Translations under genes and position numbers: made by a program | Notes under the pieces: model-generated | Databases searched by the model: none | Seen by the model: only the letters and a program-made list of their open reading frames with translations | Told to the model about the DNA's origin: nothing | Source: Cellulomonas sp. B6 | GTDB taxonomy: Bacteria > Actinomycetota > Actinomycetes > Actinomycetales > Cellulomonadaceae | NCBI RefSeq assembly: GCF_001462455.1 | Contig: NZ_LNTD01000036.1 | Span: 1-39,664, forward strand | Direction: 5' to 3' | DNA: 39,664 nucleotides | Part shown: piece after piece, positions 20,516 to 28,758 of the stretch | How positions within the stretch are numbered: position 1 is the stretch's first letter | Layout of the letters: each line of letters starts with the position of its first letter

Positions 20516-20544
20516 TTGACGGCCCCCCGGGCGGGGGAAAGACT
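20516..20544 (+). promoter_or_regulatory. Candidate promoter for the single-domain ATPase (copy 2)
   Basis: TTGACG (20516-20521), a 17-base spacer and AAGACT (20539-20544). The -10 ends 9 bases before GTG 20554, so the transcript would be leaderless or nearly so. The promoter lies in the 73-base gap after the ROK gene and implies that the ATPase can be made independently. Confidence 0.5.
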
Positions 20545-20553
20545 GGTCGGGAC

Positions 20554-21360
20554 GTGCGCGACGAAGGGCAGGTGGGCGAGGCCGTGGGTGTCGGCAGGCG
20601 GGCCCCTGTGCTCTCGGTGCAGCAGGTGTCCAAGCGGTTCGGGGCGGTCGAGGCGCTCGTCGGGGTCGACCTGGTCGTCCGCCCGCACGAGGTCGTCGCG
20701 CTGGTCGGGGACAACGGTGCGGGCAAGTCGACGCTCGCGAAGATCATCTCCGGCGTGCTCCAGCCTGACGCGGGTCTGCTCGAGATCGGCGGGGAGCCCG
20801 TGGCGCTGCCGTCGCCGTCCGACGCGCACCAGGCCGGTGTCGCCACGGTGTTCCAGGACTACGCGCTGTGCGAGAACCTCGACGTGACGGCCAACCTGTT
20901 CCTGGGTCGTGAGCTGCGCGAGCGCACGCTCATGCGCGAGGGGGAGATGGAGCGGGTCGCCCGCCGGATCCTGCACGACCTGTCGAGCAGGATCCCGGCC
21001 GTCCGCACGCCCGTGTCCCACCTGTCCGCCGGGCAGCGTCAGACCGTCGCGATCGCGCGGACGCTGATCGGCTCGCCGCGCCTCGTCGTGCTCGACGAGC
21101 CGACCGCCGCGCTGTCGGTCGCCCACACGGCCGAGATCCTCACGCACATCGAGCGGCTGCGGGAGCTCGGGCTCGGTGTCGTGCTGATCAGCCACAACCT
21201 CAACGACGTGCGCGCGGTCTCGGACCGCATCGAGGTGCTGCGGCACGGTCGCAACAACGGCTCGTTCGACGCGCGGCACGTGTCGCAGGAGGAGCTCCTC
21301 GCGGCGATCACGGGAGCGACCCAGGTCGCGACGTCCAGCACGTCCGACGCGCTGCTCTGA
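20554..21360 (+). CDS. Single-domain FrcA-like sugar ABC ATPase without its own permease (copy 2)
   Basis: A 268-residue ATPase from GTG 20554; GTG 20584 is an in-frame alternative, and homology with copy 1 starts about ten residues later. Walker A is Gly-Asp-Asn-Gly-Ala-Gly-Lys-Ser-Thr, the Gln loop Phe-Gln-Asp-Tyr-Ala, the signature Leu-Ser-Ala-Gly-Gln-Arg-Gln, Walker B ends Leu-Asp-Glu-Pro-Thr, and the switch is Ile-Ser-His-Asn. All ATPase elements are intact. Like its paralogue at 14010 it follows a ROK gene and has no permease or binding protein after it; the next genes are on the other strand. That the same ROK-ATPase pair is kept in both cassettes argues for selection, but the partner is unknown. 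Confidence 0.87.
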   Translation: MRDEGQVGEAVGVGRRAPVLSVQQVSKRFGAVEALVGVDLVVRPHEVVALVGDNGAGKSTLAKIISGVLQPDAGLLEIGGEPVALPSPSDAHQAGVATVFQDYALCENLDVTANLFLGRELRERTLMREGEMERVARRILHDLSSRIPAVRTPVSHLSAGQRQTVAIARTLIGSPRLVVLDEPTAALSVAHTAEILTHIERLRELGLGVVLISHNLNDVRAVSDRIEVLRHGRNNGSFDARHVSQEELLAAITGATQVATSSTSDALL

Positions 21361-21445
21361 CGCCCGCTGCGGGGAGCCCGGGCTCTCCGGGGCGCGCCGT
21401 TCCCACGGGTGCGCCGTGCGGGGCGTGCCGCGAGCGGGGACGCCG

Positions 21446-21475
21446 CGTCCGGCGGCCGCCCCCGGCCGCCGGACG
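21446..21475. terminator. 13-bp hairpin between convergent genes
   Basis: Arms 21446-21458 and 21463-21475 are perfect complements with a CCCC loop. It lies between the ATPase ending at 21360 and the minus-strand gene ending at 21484, so it can serve both directions. Confidence 0.7.
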
Positions 21476-21483
21476 GCCGGTCG

Positions 21484-21957
21484 TCAGTGCGCGGCGGCGA
21501 CGCGGCGCAGACCCAGCCCGCCGAGCACGAACCCGGTGCCGGTGCCGACCACGGCGAGCGCGACGCCGAACGCGATGACCGAGGTCAGCAGCGAGCCCCG
21601 CACGAAGGTGCCCTGCGCCACCGTGTCACGCATCGGGTCGTCCTGGTCCATGGTCGCGTAGGTCTCGCCGTCGGCCATGCCGGCGATGTGGCCCTTGATG
21701 GCCTCGGTCTGCGCGAACGCGGTCCACGGCGAGGAGATGGGCTGCCCGGCGAACGCGGGTGCGTCCTCGGCCACCATCGCGCGCTCGGACGCCAGGCCCT
21801 GGGAGACGGCGACCCAGGCTCCGGCGCCCCCGAGGACCATGAGCACGCCGAGCGCGACGAGGAGGGTGCCGAGGAGCCGGACGCGGCGGTCGCCGCGTCG
21901 CGCGGGAGCGGAGGAGTCGGTCCGGGAGGTGCTGCTGGCTGCGAGCTCGGCGGTCAT
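21484..21957 (-). CDS. Conserved actinobacterial two-helix membrane protein (often labelled LigA)
   Basis: A 157-residue protein with ATG at 21957 after AAGGA. It has a polar N-terminus of about 28 residues, a first transmembrane helix at about 29-50, an extracytoplasmic loop of about 70 residues with Asp/Met-rich sequence (Met-Asp-Gln-Asp-Asp-Pro-Met-Arg), and a second helix near 125-148. Similar actinobacterial proteins are often listed as aromatic ring-opening dioxygenase LigA, but nothing here resembles that enzyme: there are no metal ligands, and it is a small membrane protein. Function unknown. It is transcribed alone, between terminators at 21446-21475 and 22094-22136. Confidence 0.75.
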   Translation of the reverse strand: MTAELAASSTSRTDSSAPARRGDRRVRLLGTLLVALGVLMVLGGAGAWVAVSQGLASERAMVAEDAPAFAGQPISSPWTAFAQTEAIKGHIAGMADGETYATMDQDDPMRDTVAQGTFVRGSLLTSVIAFGVALAVVGTGTGFVLGGLGLRRVAAAH

Positions 21958-22041
21958 GGGTGGGTCCTTCCGATGGCCGGGAGCGTCCTCGTGGACGCGA
22001 CGACCTACGGTGGTGGGTGAAATCTCAAGGACGCATCCCGT

Positions 22042-22052
22042 GAAACGGTTCG
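22042..22052 (-). promoter_or_regulatory. GAAACGGTTCG element upstream of the small membrane protein gene
   Basis: This imperfect palindrome resembles LacI-family operators of the GAAAC-N-GTTTC type and lies 85 bases upstream of the gene starting at 21957. The same 11-mer occurs at 23696-23706, upstream of the esterase. Whether a regulator binds is unknown. Confidence 0.3.
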
Positions 22053-22093
22053 TATGACCTGAGTCACAGACTTTCGTCTCTGGTGTCCACGCC

Positions 22094-22136
22094 GTGGACC
22101 GGCCCCGGGACGTCGTGCACCCCGGGGCTGGTCCAC
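22094..22136 (-). terminator. Hairpin terminator after the esterase gene
   Basis: Arms 22094-22109 and 22121-22136 pair over 16 bases with one G-T pair around an 11-base loop. It starts 8 bases beyond the esterase stop on the minus strand. Confidence 0.72.
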
Positions 22137-22144
22137 GCCTGACG

Positions 22145-23587
<1,443 letters not shown>

Positions 23588-23690
23588 GGGGTCCTCCGTG
23601 CTCGCCGGCCGCGCCGGCGCTGGTCACGCGGCCCGTCGTCGGCGACGGGCCGTCGGCCAGAGCATCGACCCCGGGGCGGCGCGCGCGCAC

Positions 23691-23710
23691 GGCCCGAAAC
23701 GGTTCGGGCC
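23691..23710 (-). terminator. 8-bp palindrome after purU (terminator, or operator upstream of the esterase)
   Basis: GGCCCGAA and TTCGGGCC pair around ACGG (23691-23710), 19 bases past the purU stop on the minus strand, and may end that transcript. It also contains the 11-mer GAAACGGTTCG found at 22042, 109 bases upstream of the esterase start, so it could be a regulator site. The sequence does not decide between the two. Confidence 0.45.
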
Positions 23711-23729
23711 GCGCGGCGCCCGCGGGGCG

Positions 23730-24596
23730 TCAGCGGAAGACGATCGTGCGGTGCCCGTCGAGCAGCACGCGGTGCTCGGCGTGCCAGCGCACGGCGCGTG
23801 CCAGGGCGCGCCGCTCGACGTCCTGCCCGAGCGCGACCAGGTCGGCCACCGCGTGCGAGTGGTCGACGCGCTCGACGTCCTGCTCGATGATCGGCCCCTC
23901 GTCGAGGTCGCCGGTGACGTAGTGCGCGGTCGCGCCGATGAGCTTGACGCCGCGCTGGTGCGCCTGCGCGTACGGGCGGGCGCCCTTGAAGGACGGCAGG
24001 AACGAGTGGTGGATGTTGATGACGCGCCCCGACAGCCGCCGGCACAGGTCGTCCGACAGGATCTGCATGTACCGCGCGAGCACGACGAGCTCGACGTCGA
24101 GCTCCTCGACCAGCTCGAGCAGCCGCGCCTCGGCGGCCGCCTTGGTCGCCGACGTCACGGGCACGTGGTGGAACGGGATGCCGTAGAAGTCGGCGAGCGG
24201 GCGCAGCGTGTCGTGGTTCGACACGACCGCGACCAGGTCGACGGGCAGGTTCTCCGCCTGCTGGCGGAACGCGAGGTCGTTGAGGCAGTGCGCCGCCGTC
24301 GACACCATGACGAGCGTGCGCACCGGGCGCCCGGCCACGTCGAGCTGCCACGTCATGTCGAAGCGCTCGGCGAGCGCGGCGACGTCGGTGCGCAGGGCGT
24401 CGACGGTCGCGTCGGTCGACACCTGCACGCGCATGAAGAACAGCCCCGACAGCGGGTCCCCGAACTGCTGCGACTCGGTGATGTTCCCGCCGTGCTCGGC
24501 CAGGAGCCCCGCGACGGCGGCGACGATGCCCGGACGGTCGGGGCACGACAGGGTCAGGACGAGGGGGGTCGGGTCGACATCCGAGGTGTGGGACAC
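23730..24596 (-). CDS. purU: Formyltetrahydrofolate deformylase
   Basis: A 288-residue cytoplasmic enzyme that hydrolyses 10-formyl-THF to THF and formate, balancing the one-carbon pool. An ACT domain fills about residues 10-90 (Leu-Ser-Cys-Pro-Asp-Arg-Pro-Gly-Ile-Val). The formyltransferase-like domain (about 95-288) has Val-Ser-Asn-His-Asp-Thr-Leu, the catalytic Asn-Ile-His-His-Ser segment, Phe-Lys-Gly-Ala-Arg-Pro-Tyr, and Asp-Glu-Gly-Pro-Ile-Ile-Glu-Gln-Asp. The GTG at 24596 gives the normal length. There is no Shine-Dalgarno site, but a TACTCT -10 lies 8 bases upstream, suggesting a leaderless mRNA. It is divergent from the GNAT gene across 48 bases. The one-carbon genes glyA and folD lie 4 kb away. 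Confidence 0.94.
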   Translation of the reverse strand: MSHTSDVDPTPLVLTLSCPDRPGIVAAVAGLLAEHGGNITESQQFGDPLSGLFFMRVQVSTDATVDALRTDVAALAERFDMTWQLDVAGRPVRTLVMVSTAAHCLNDLAFRQQAENLPVDLVAVVSNHDTLRPLADFYGIPFHHVPVTSATKAAAEARLLELVEELDVELVVLARYMQILSDDLCRRLSGRVINIHHSFLPSFKGARPYAQAHQRGVKLIGATAHYVTGDLDEGPIIEQDVERVDHSHAVADLVALGQDVERRALARAVRWHAEHRVLLDGHRTIVFR

Positions 24597-24604
24597 GAGG
24601 CCCG

Positions 24605-24638
24605 AGAGTAGTGCGCGGGCCGCGCGGGCTGAGACGAT
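24605..24638. promoter_or_regulatory. Divergent promoters of purU and the GNAT gene
   Basis: On the minus strand TACTCT (24610-24605) ends 8 bases before the purU GTG. On the plus strand GACGAT (24633-24638) ends 6 bases before the GNAT ATG. Neither start has a Shine-Dalgarno site, so both transcripts look leaderless. Only 48 bases separate the two genes. Confidence 0.4.
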
Positions 24639-24644
24639 GACCGC

Positions 24645-25136
24645 ATGACGGCCCTCGACATCCGCCCGGTCACGGTCGACGACGCCGGTGAGCTGCTCAC
24701 GCTGCGGCGCGCCGCGTTCGTCACCGAGGCGCAGCAGTACGGCGACCCGAACATCCCGCCGCTGACCCAGACGCTCAAGGAGCTCAAGGCCGACCTCACG
24801 GCCGACGGCGTCATCACGCTCGGCGCGTGGTGGGGGCACCGGCTCGTCGGGTCGATCCGCGTCCTCGTCGAGGGCGGCAAGGCGACGCTCGGCCGGTTCG
24901 CCGTCGCACCCGACCTGCAGGGCAAGGGCATCGGCACGGAGCTGCTCTCCGCGATCCTGCCGACCCTCCCGGACGGCATCGAGGAGGTCTGGGTGTTCAC
25001 GGGCCGCGACTCGCTGCAGAACATCGCGCTCTACAACAAGGCCGGCTACGAGCACCAGCACGACCAGACCGCCGGCGACCTCACCTACGCCTACCTGCGC
25101 AAGCTCCTCGGCGACGGCGAGGCCGTCCAGGTCTGA
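24645..25136 (+). CDS. GNAT-family N-acetyltransferase
   Basis: A 163-residue protein with the GNAT fold: Ile-Arg-Pro-Val-Thr at the first strand, motif A near residues 83-102 (Arg-Phe-Ala-Val-Ala-Pro...Gln-Gly-Lys-Gly-Ile-Gly) which binds acetyl-CoA pyrophosphate, and Leu-Tyr-Asn-Lys-Ala-Gly-Tyr near residues 126-132. The acceptor substrate cannot be predicted. The ATG at 24645 has no Shine-Dalgarno site and probably lies at the 5' end of its transcript. A terminator follows at 25173. Confidence 0.85.
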   Translation: MTALDIRPVTVDDAGELLTLRRAAFVTEAQQYGDPNIPPLTQTLKELKADLTADGVITLGAWWGHRLVGSIRVLVEGGKATLGRFAVAPDLQGKGIGTELLSAILPTLPDGIEEVWVFTGRDSLQNIALYNKAGYEHQHDQTAGDLTYAYLRKLLGDGEAVQV

Positions 25137-25172
25137 CGCGGTCGACTTCTCGGCACCCCGCCCGCACGTCCT

Positions 25173-25206
25173 GCACGCCCCGCGACGCAACCTTCGCGGG
25201 GCGTGC
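25173..25206 (+). terminator. 13-bp hairpin terminator after the GNAT gene
   Basis: Arms 25173-25185 and 25194-25206 are perfect complements with an 8-base loop, 36 bases after the stop. No T-run follows. Confidence 0.72.
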
Positions 25207-25262
25207 GGCGTGTAGAGGGCATGAGGACGACGACGTCGCCACCGGCGACCGAGGGGGATGCC

Positions 25263-25856
25263 GTGCCACGACCACCCGTGGCGGCCGGCGACGAGCGCGT
25301 CGAGGGTCTCGACCTGCTGCCGCCCGACGGCCGCACGCGCGACGACGAGTTCGCCGCGTTCATGGTCGGGGCCGCACCGGCGCTGGCCCGCACGGCGTGG
25401 CTGCTGTGCGGCGACGCGCACCAGGCCGACGAGCTGGTCCAGCAGGCGCTCGTGCGCACCTACCTGGCGTGGGACCGGGCGCGCGAGCGCGAGCCGCTCG
25501 CGTACGCGCGCCGGGTGCTGGCCAACCAGCGGGTCACGACGTGGCGTCGTCGGCGCCGCGAGGTGCTGCTCGGCCCGGCGGGCATGCCCGAGACCCCGGT
25601 GTCGGGCGCCCAGGACGCGCACGCCGACCGTGACCAGCTCGTGCGGGCGCTCGCGCTGCTCACGCCGCGGCAGCGGCGCGTCGTGGTGCTGCGGCACCTC
25701 GAGGGGCTCAGCGAGAAGGAGGTCGCCGACGACCTCAGCGTCTCGGTGGGCACGGTCAAGTCGACGGCCTCGCGCGCGCTCGTGACGCTGCGCGGGGCCC
25801 TGCAGGACGACGACGGGGCGCGACCCGGTGCGGGCGCGCGAGAGGCGGGTGCGTGA
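25263..25856 (+). CDS. ECF RNA polymerase sigma factor (SigE-like, second copy)
   Basis: About 197 residues from GTG 25263, chosen because GAGGGGG lies five bases upstream; ATG 25221 is an in-frame alternative without a well-spaced site. Region 2 starts at Phe-Ala-Ala-Phe-Met-Val and contains Ala-Asp-Glu-Leu-Val-Gln-Gln-Ala. Region 4 has Pro-Arg-Gln-Arg-Arg-Val-Val-Val-Leu-Arg, then the helix-turn-helix Leu-Ser-Val-Ser-Val-Gly-Thr-Val-Lys-Ser. Its stop overlaps the next start (TGATG), so the downstream membrane protein is coupled and probably controls it. It is the same type of pair as at 1-792 but a different sequence, so it likely answers another signal. Confidence 0.85.
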   Translation: MPRPPVAAGDERVEGLDLLPPDGRTRDDEFAAFMVGAAPALARTAWLLCGDAHQADELVQQALVRTYLAWDRAREREPLAYARRVLANQRVTTWRRRRREVLLGPAGMPETPVSGAQDAHADRDQLVRALALLTPRQRRVVVLRHLEGLSEKEVADDLSVSVGTVKSTASRALVTLRGALQDDDGARPGAGAREAGA

Positions 25857-26833
25857 TGGACCAGGACGAGCTGTTCGTGCAGGGGCTGCGGGCGCGGGCC
25901 GACGCCGCGGTGCCACGCGTCGACGTCGACGTGGACCGCGTGGTGCCGCGTGCGCGGCGACGACGTCGGGTCGTGCGGGGCGCGGCGGGGGCGACCACGC
26001 TGGCGCTCGTGCTCGGGGCCACGTGGGGGGCGAGCGCCGTGCTGGGGGTCGGACCGGTGCGGGATGCGCCGCCCGCGGGGCTGGGCACGGGGCGCTCGGG
26101 TGCGGACCCGGCCGTCACCGCGGCGCCATCGCCGGACGCAGACGCTCGCCCCACGGTCCCGGCCGATGCGGGCGTCGCGGACGACGGCACGGTCACGGGT
26201 GTCCCTGGCGACCCGTGGGACGGTCCGGACCGGTACTGGTACACGCTCAAGGAGTCATCCTGGGGGTACGAGGAGCGCAACGAGACGTGGAGCAGCCGCG
26301 AGCGGCCGGGGCTGAACGTGACGGACGGCGACCTCTCGACCGCCTGGGCGCTGTCTCCGCAGCCGGGGCTGGGTTCGTGGGTGATCGGCGGCGTGCGGTA
26401 CGAGCAGCTGGCCGATCCCCGGTTCCTTCCGACGGATCCGGCGGAGCTGGCGACGGCGGTGCGCGCGGGCCTGCTGCCCGACCGCGGCGCGGGAACGGAC
26501 GACGACAAGGTCTTCGGCGAGGCTGTCAGTGCGCTCGGTGACGCAGGTCTGTACCCGCGCGACCTGCGTGAGGCCTTCTGGGGCGTGCTGGCGTCGCTGC
26601 CCGGTTCGCAGGTCGACGTGGGCGAGGACGGTCGTGGGAGGACCGGAGAGGTCCTGACGCGGGTCACGTCCGGGGGGCAGACGCGCCGGCTCGTGCGTGA
26701 TGCGGCGACCGGGCTCCTGCTCGAGGAGAGCTACGTCGGCGGCGGGTACACCCGGTACCTCGAGCAGCGGACCCGGGACGACATCCCGCTCGAGCCGACG
26801 ATCGAGATGACCGGGTGTCTCGCCTGGTGCTGA
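25856..26833 (+). CDS. CU044_5270-like membrane protein, probable regulator of the ECF sigma factor
   Basis: A 325-residue protein starting at ATG 25856, which overlaps the sigma stop; GTG 25853 is an alternative. A cytoplasmic N-terminus with an Arg cluster (near residues 33-40) leads to one transmembrane helix (about 42-65), then a Pro/Ala/Asp-rich linker and an extracytoplasmic domain. That domain shows the CU044_5270 pattern: Leu-Pro-Thr-Asp-Pro near residue 190, Leu-Arg-Glu-Ala-Phe-Trp...Leu-Pro-Gly-Ser near 240, and Asp-Ala-Ala-Thr-Gly-Leu-Leu-Leu-Glu-Glu near 285. Such proteins regularly follow SigE-type sigma genes in actinobacteria, but the biochemical role is not established. Its stop codon lies inside a shared terminator stem. 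Confidence 0.75.
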   Translation: MDQDELFVQGLRARADAAVPRVDVDVDRVVPRARRRRRVVRGAAGATTLALVLGATWGASAVLGVGPVRDAPPAGLGTGRSGADPAVTAAPSPDADARPTVPADAGVADDGTVTGVPGDPWDGPDRYWYTLKESSWGYEERNETWSSRERPGLNVTDGDLSTAWALSPQPGLGSWVIGGVRYEQLADPRFLPTDPAELATAVRAGLLPDRGAGTDDDKVFGEAVSALGDAGLYPRDLREAFWGVLASLPGSQVDVGEDGRGRTGEVLTRVTSGGQTRRLVRDAATGLLLEESYVGGGYTRYLEQRTRDDIPLEPTIEMTGCLAWC

Positions 26834-26850
26834 CGCGAGCCGCGCGTCAG
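26830..26850. terminator. Bidirectional 8-bp terminator containing both stop codons
   Basis: CTGACGCG (26830-26837) and CGCGTCAG (26843-26850) pair around a 5-base loop. The left arm contains the TGA of the plus-strand gene and the right arm the TGA, on the minus strand, of the EamA gene. It fills the whole 13-base gap. Confidence 0.6.
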
Positions 26851-27794
26851 AGGCCCGCGCTCGCGGGCTCGGCCTGACGGTCGAGGGCGCCGCTGGGCGG
26901 CGGCACGGCGGCGGTCGCCGCGGGCCGCCGCCGTCGGCGCAGCAGCGCGTGCGCCGCGGGCTGCCCCACGACGACGCCCGCGAGCACGGCGACGACGCCG
27001 GCGACCTGCAGCGGGCCGAGGCGCTCGCCGCCCAGTGCGAGCCCGACGGCGACGCCGGTCACGGGGTTGAGCAGGCCGACCAGGCCGACCGACCCGGCGG
27101 GCAGGTGCCGCAGCGCGGCGAACCACGCGACGTAGGCGAGGGCCGTGGCGACGAGCGACACGTAGGCGATGCCGAGCCAGCCGCGGCCGTCGAGCGCCGG
27201 GGGAGCGCCCTCGGCGAGCGCCGCGACGGGTACGAGCAGCAGGCCGCCGGCGACGAGCTGCCAGGACGTGGTGGCGAGCACGTCGACGTCGTCCTTCCAG
27301 CGGGTCGCGAGGACGAAGCCGACGGAGGACATGACCATCGCGGTGGCGCCCGCGGCGACGCCGACGGAGTCGACGGCGACGGCGCCCGTGACGAGCATCG
27401 CGACGACGCCCGCGAGGCCGAGCCCGGCACCGAGCATCGAGGCCAGCCGCGGGCGCTGCCCGAGCAGGGGCCACGCGACGAGCGCGAGCACGAACGGCGA
27501 GACGGCCATGACGGTCGACGCCACCGACGTCGGCAGGCGCTGGGCGGCGACGTAGACGAGCACGAAGAACGCGCTCATGTTGATCGCCCCGAGCACCAGG
27601 GACCGCCACCACCACGAGCCGCGCGGGCGGCGGCGCGCGAGCGCGAGCAGCACGAGCCCGGCGGGCAGGGCGCGCAGCACCGAGCCCCACAGCGGGTGGC
27701 TCGCGGGGAGCGTGTGGGCGGTGACGTAGTAGGCGGCTCCCCAGGTGACGGGGGCGATCGCGGCGACGAGCGACCAGCGCCAGGTGTTTTCCAC
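26847..27794 (-). CDS. EamA/DMT-family transporter
   Basis: A membrane protein of about 315 residues with roughly ten hydrophobic helices arranged as two EamA repeats. The first repeat opens with Thr-Trp-Gly-Ala-Ala-Tyr-Tyr-Val and the second has Ala-Thr-Ala-Leu-Ala-Tyr-Val-Ala-Trp-Phe, a common DMT mark. GTG 27794 is preferred because it lies at a suitable distance from the -10 on the minus strand; TTG 27803 is another possibility. The C-terminus is a short Arg/Ala/Pro-rich cytoplasmic tail. The family exports metabolites or drugs, and the substrate is unknown. It faces a MarR regulator across 39 bases holding one palindrome, so MarR control is likely. Confidence 0.88.
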   Translation of the reverse strand: MENTWRWSLVAAIAPVTWGAAYYVTAHTLPASHPLWGSVLRALPAGLVLLALARRRPRGSWWWRSLVLGAINMSAFFVLVYVAAQRLPTSVASTVMAVSPFVLALVAWPLLGQRPRLASMLGAGLGLAGVVAMLVTGAVAVDSVGVAAGATAMVMSSVGFVLATRWKDDVDVLATTSWQLVAGGLLLVPVAALAEGAPPALDGRGWLGIAYVSLVATALAYVAWFAALRHLPAGSVGLVGLLNPVTGVAVGLALGGERLGPLQVAGVVAVLAGVVVGQPAAHALLRRRRRPAATAAVPPPSGALDRQAEPASAGL

Positions 27795-27803
27795 GGAAGA
27801 CAA

Positions 27804-27827
27804 AATATCTGACGAGGAAGATATATT
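27804..27827. promoter_or_regulatory. Divergent promoter with MarR-type palindrome between EamA and MarR genes
   Basis: ATATCT (27805-27810) and AGATAT (27819-27824) are inverted repeats spaced by 8 bases. The -10 of the EamA gene (GATATT on the minus strand, 27809-27804) covers the left arm. The -10 of the MarR gene (TATATT, 27822-27827) covers the right arm. One bound MarR dimer would block both. This is a notably AT-rich patch in the window. Confidence 0.6.
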
Positions 27828-27833
27828 CCAGCC

Positions 27834-28361
27834 ATGCCCGCGTCGTCCCCGTCACCCGTCCCCGACCGGCTCGACCTCATCGGTGCGGCCTGGCGCGCCG
27901 AGCGTCCCGACCTCGACGTCCGGCCCCAGCAGGTCGTCGGCCGGCTGCACCGCGTCGCCAACCACCTCACCGCCGAGCTCGTCGCGGTCTACGAGCAACA
28001 CGGTCTGTCCGAGGGCGACTTCGACGTCCTCGCGACCCTGCGCCGCGCCGGGGCGCCCTACGCGCGCTCGTGCGGCGACATCGCCGCGCACACGCTCGTC
28101 ACCAGCGGCGGCGTCACCAAGCGCGTCGACCGCCTCGAGCGCGCCGGCCTCGTGACCCGCCGCGTCGCCGACGACGACGCCCGCGCCCGCCTCGTCGAGC
28201 TCACGCCCCGCGGTCGCGAGGTCATCGACGCCGCGTTCACCGACCACATGGCCAACGAGCACCGCCTGCTCGACGCGCTCACGCCGCAGGACGCCGACAC
28301 CCTCGAACGCATCCTGCGCACGTGGCTCGCCGCCCTCGAGGCGCCTCCCACCACCGCCTGA
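27834..28361 (+). CDS. MarR-family transcriptional regulator
   Basis: A 175-residue regulator with the MarR winged helix in the middle: a helix 3 region around residues 55-75 (Asp-Phe-Asp-Val-Leu-Ala-Thr-Leu-Arg), a recognition helix in [13 protein letters not shown], and the wing [12 protein letters not shown]. The N- and C-terminal helices for dimerisation are present. The ATG at 27834 lies 6 bases after a TATATT -10 with no Shine-Dalgarno site, so the mRNA is probably leaderless. It is divergent from an EamA transporter and likely represses both itself and the transporter until it binds a small effector. Confidence 0.9.
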   Translation: MPASSPSPVPDRLDLIGAAWRAERPDLDVRPQQVVGRLHRVANHLTAELVAVYEQHGLSEGDFDVLATLRRAGAPYARSCGDIAAHTLVTSGGVTKRVDRLERAGLVTRRVADDDARARLVELTPRGREVIDAAFTDHMANEHRLLDALTPQDADTLERILRTWLAALEAPPTTA

Positions 28362-28441
28362 GCCGCGCCGACCACGTGCCCCGCACGTCCCGGCCCCGGC
28401 CCCGGGCGCGCAGACACCTCGCCGACGGACACCGTTCCGGT

Positions 28442-28471
28442 CGACGGACAGGCGCGTGCGCCTGTCCGTCG
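28442..28471 (+). terminator. 14-bp hairpin terminator after the MarR gene
   Basis: Arms 28442-28455 and 28458-28471 are exact complements around a 2-base centre, so the real loop is a few bases larger. It lies 80 bases past the MarR stop and upstream of the glyA promoter. No T-run follows. Confidence 0.7.
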
Positions 28472-28586
28472 TGCCGTGCCGCTGTCCGTGGACGTCCGGG
28501 GGTGCGGCCCGTCGGGGTGCGGGTGCGGTGCCGAGACGTCCGGGGCTCGGTCTGGAAAGGTGGGGCGGTCGGCGCGTGACGGTTGG

Positions 28587-28592
28587 TAGTGT
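28587..28592 (+). promoter_or_regulatory. -10 element of the riboswitch-glyA-folD transcript
   Basis: TAGTGT fits TANNNT and ends about 6 bases before the GGG that opens the ZTP aptamer, so transcription would start at the aptamer 5' end. A clear -35 is not visible. The 100 bases upstream, back to the hairpin at 28471, hold nothing else I can identify. Confidence 0.5.
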
Positions 28593-28596
28593 GGGC

Positions 28597-28678
28597 CGGG
28601 TCGCGACTGGCGCAGCAGGGTGGGTCACCACCGGGGAGCGACGCAGCAGCTGGACCGACGGGTCGGACGCCTGGGCCC
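28597..28678 (+). promoter_or_regulatory. ZTP (pfl) riboswitch aptamer
   Basis: The sequence carries the conserved blocks of the pfl motif in order: a 5' block GGGTCGCGACTGGCG (28598-28612), GGGTGGG with its partner CCACC (28618-28632), the core CCGGGGAGCGACGC (28631-28644), a variable linker with its own GACC/GGTC hairpin (28653-28665), and the 3' block GCCTGGGC (28669-28676). The 3' block forms the pseudoknot half that contacts ZTP. ZTP/ZMP accumulates when 10-formyl-THF is scarce, and this RNA class commonly controls glyA and folD, which are the next two genes. The identification is by recognised consensus; no covariance search was run. Confidence 0.88.
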
Positions 28679-28689
28679 CACGGTCACCC

Positions 28690-28731
28690 CACACCCATCG
28701 GTGTGCGGGTGCGCCGGGAGCGACCCGCACA
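28690..28731 (+). promoter_or_regulatory. Riboswitch expression platform with mutually exclusive hairpins
   Basis: Hairpin A pairs CACACC (28690-28695) with GGTGTG (28700-28705). Hairpin B pairs TGTGCGGGT (28702-28710) with ACCCGCACA (28723-28731) plus an inner 3-bp stem. They share 28702-28705 and so cannot both form. Hairpin B ends 11 bases before the glyA Shine-Dalgarno AGGAGAG. Which form is ON is not decided by sequence. Confidence 0.5.
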
Positions 28732-28758
28732 GTTGACTGCGACAGGAGAGCACCGCGC

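Noticed and set aside
28442-28471. Hairpin upstream of glyA as part of the riboswitch
   Set aside because: It lies about 125 bases before the proposed transcription start and is better explained as the MarR gene terminator.
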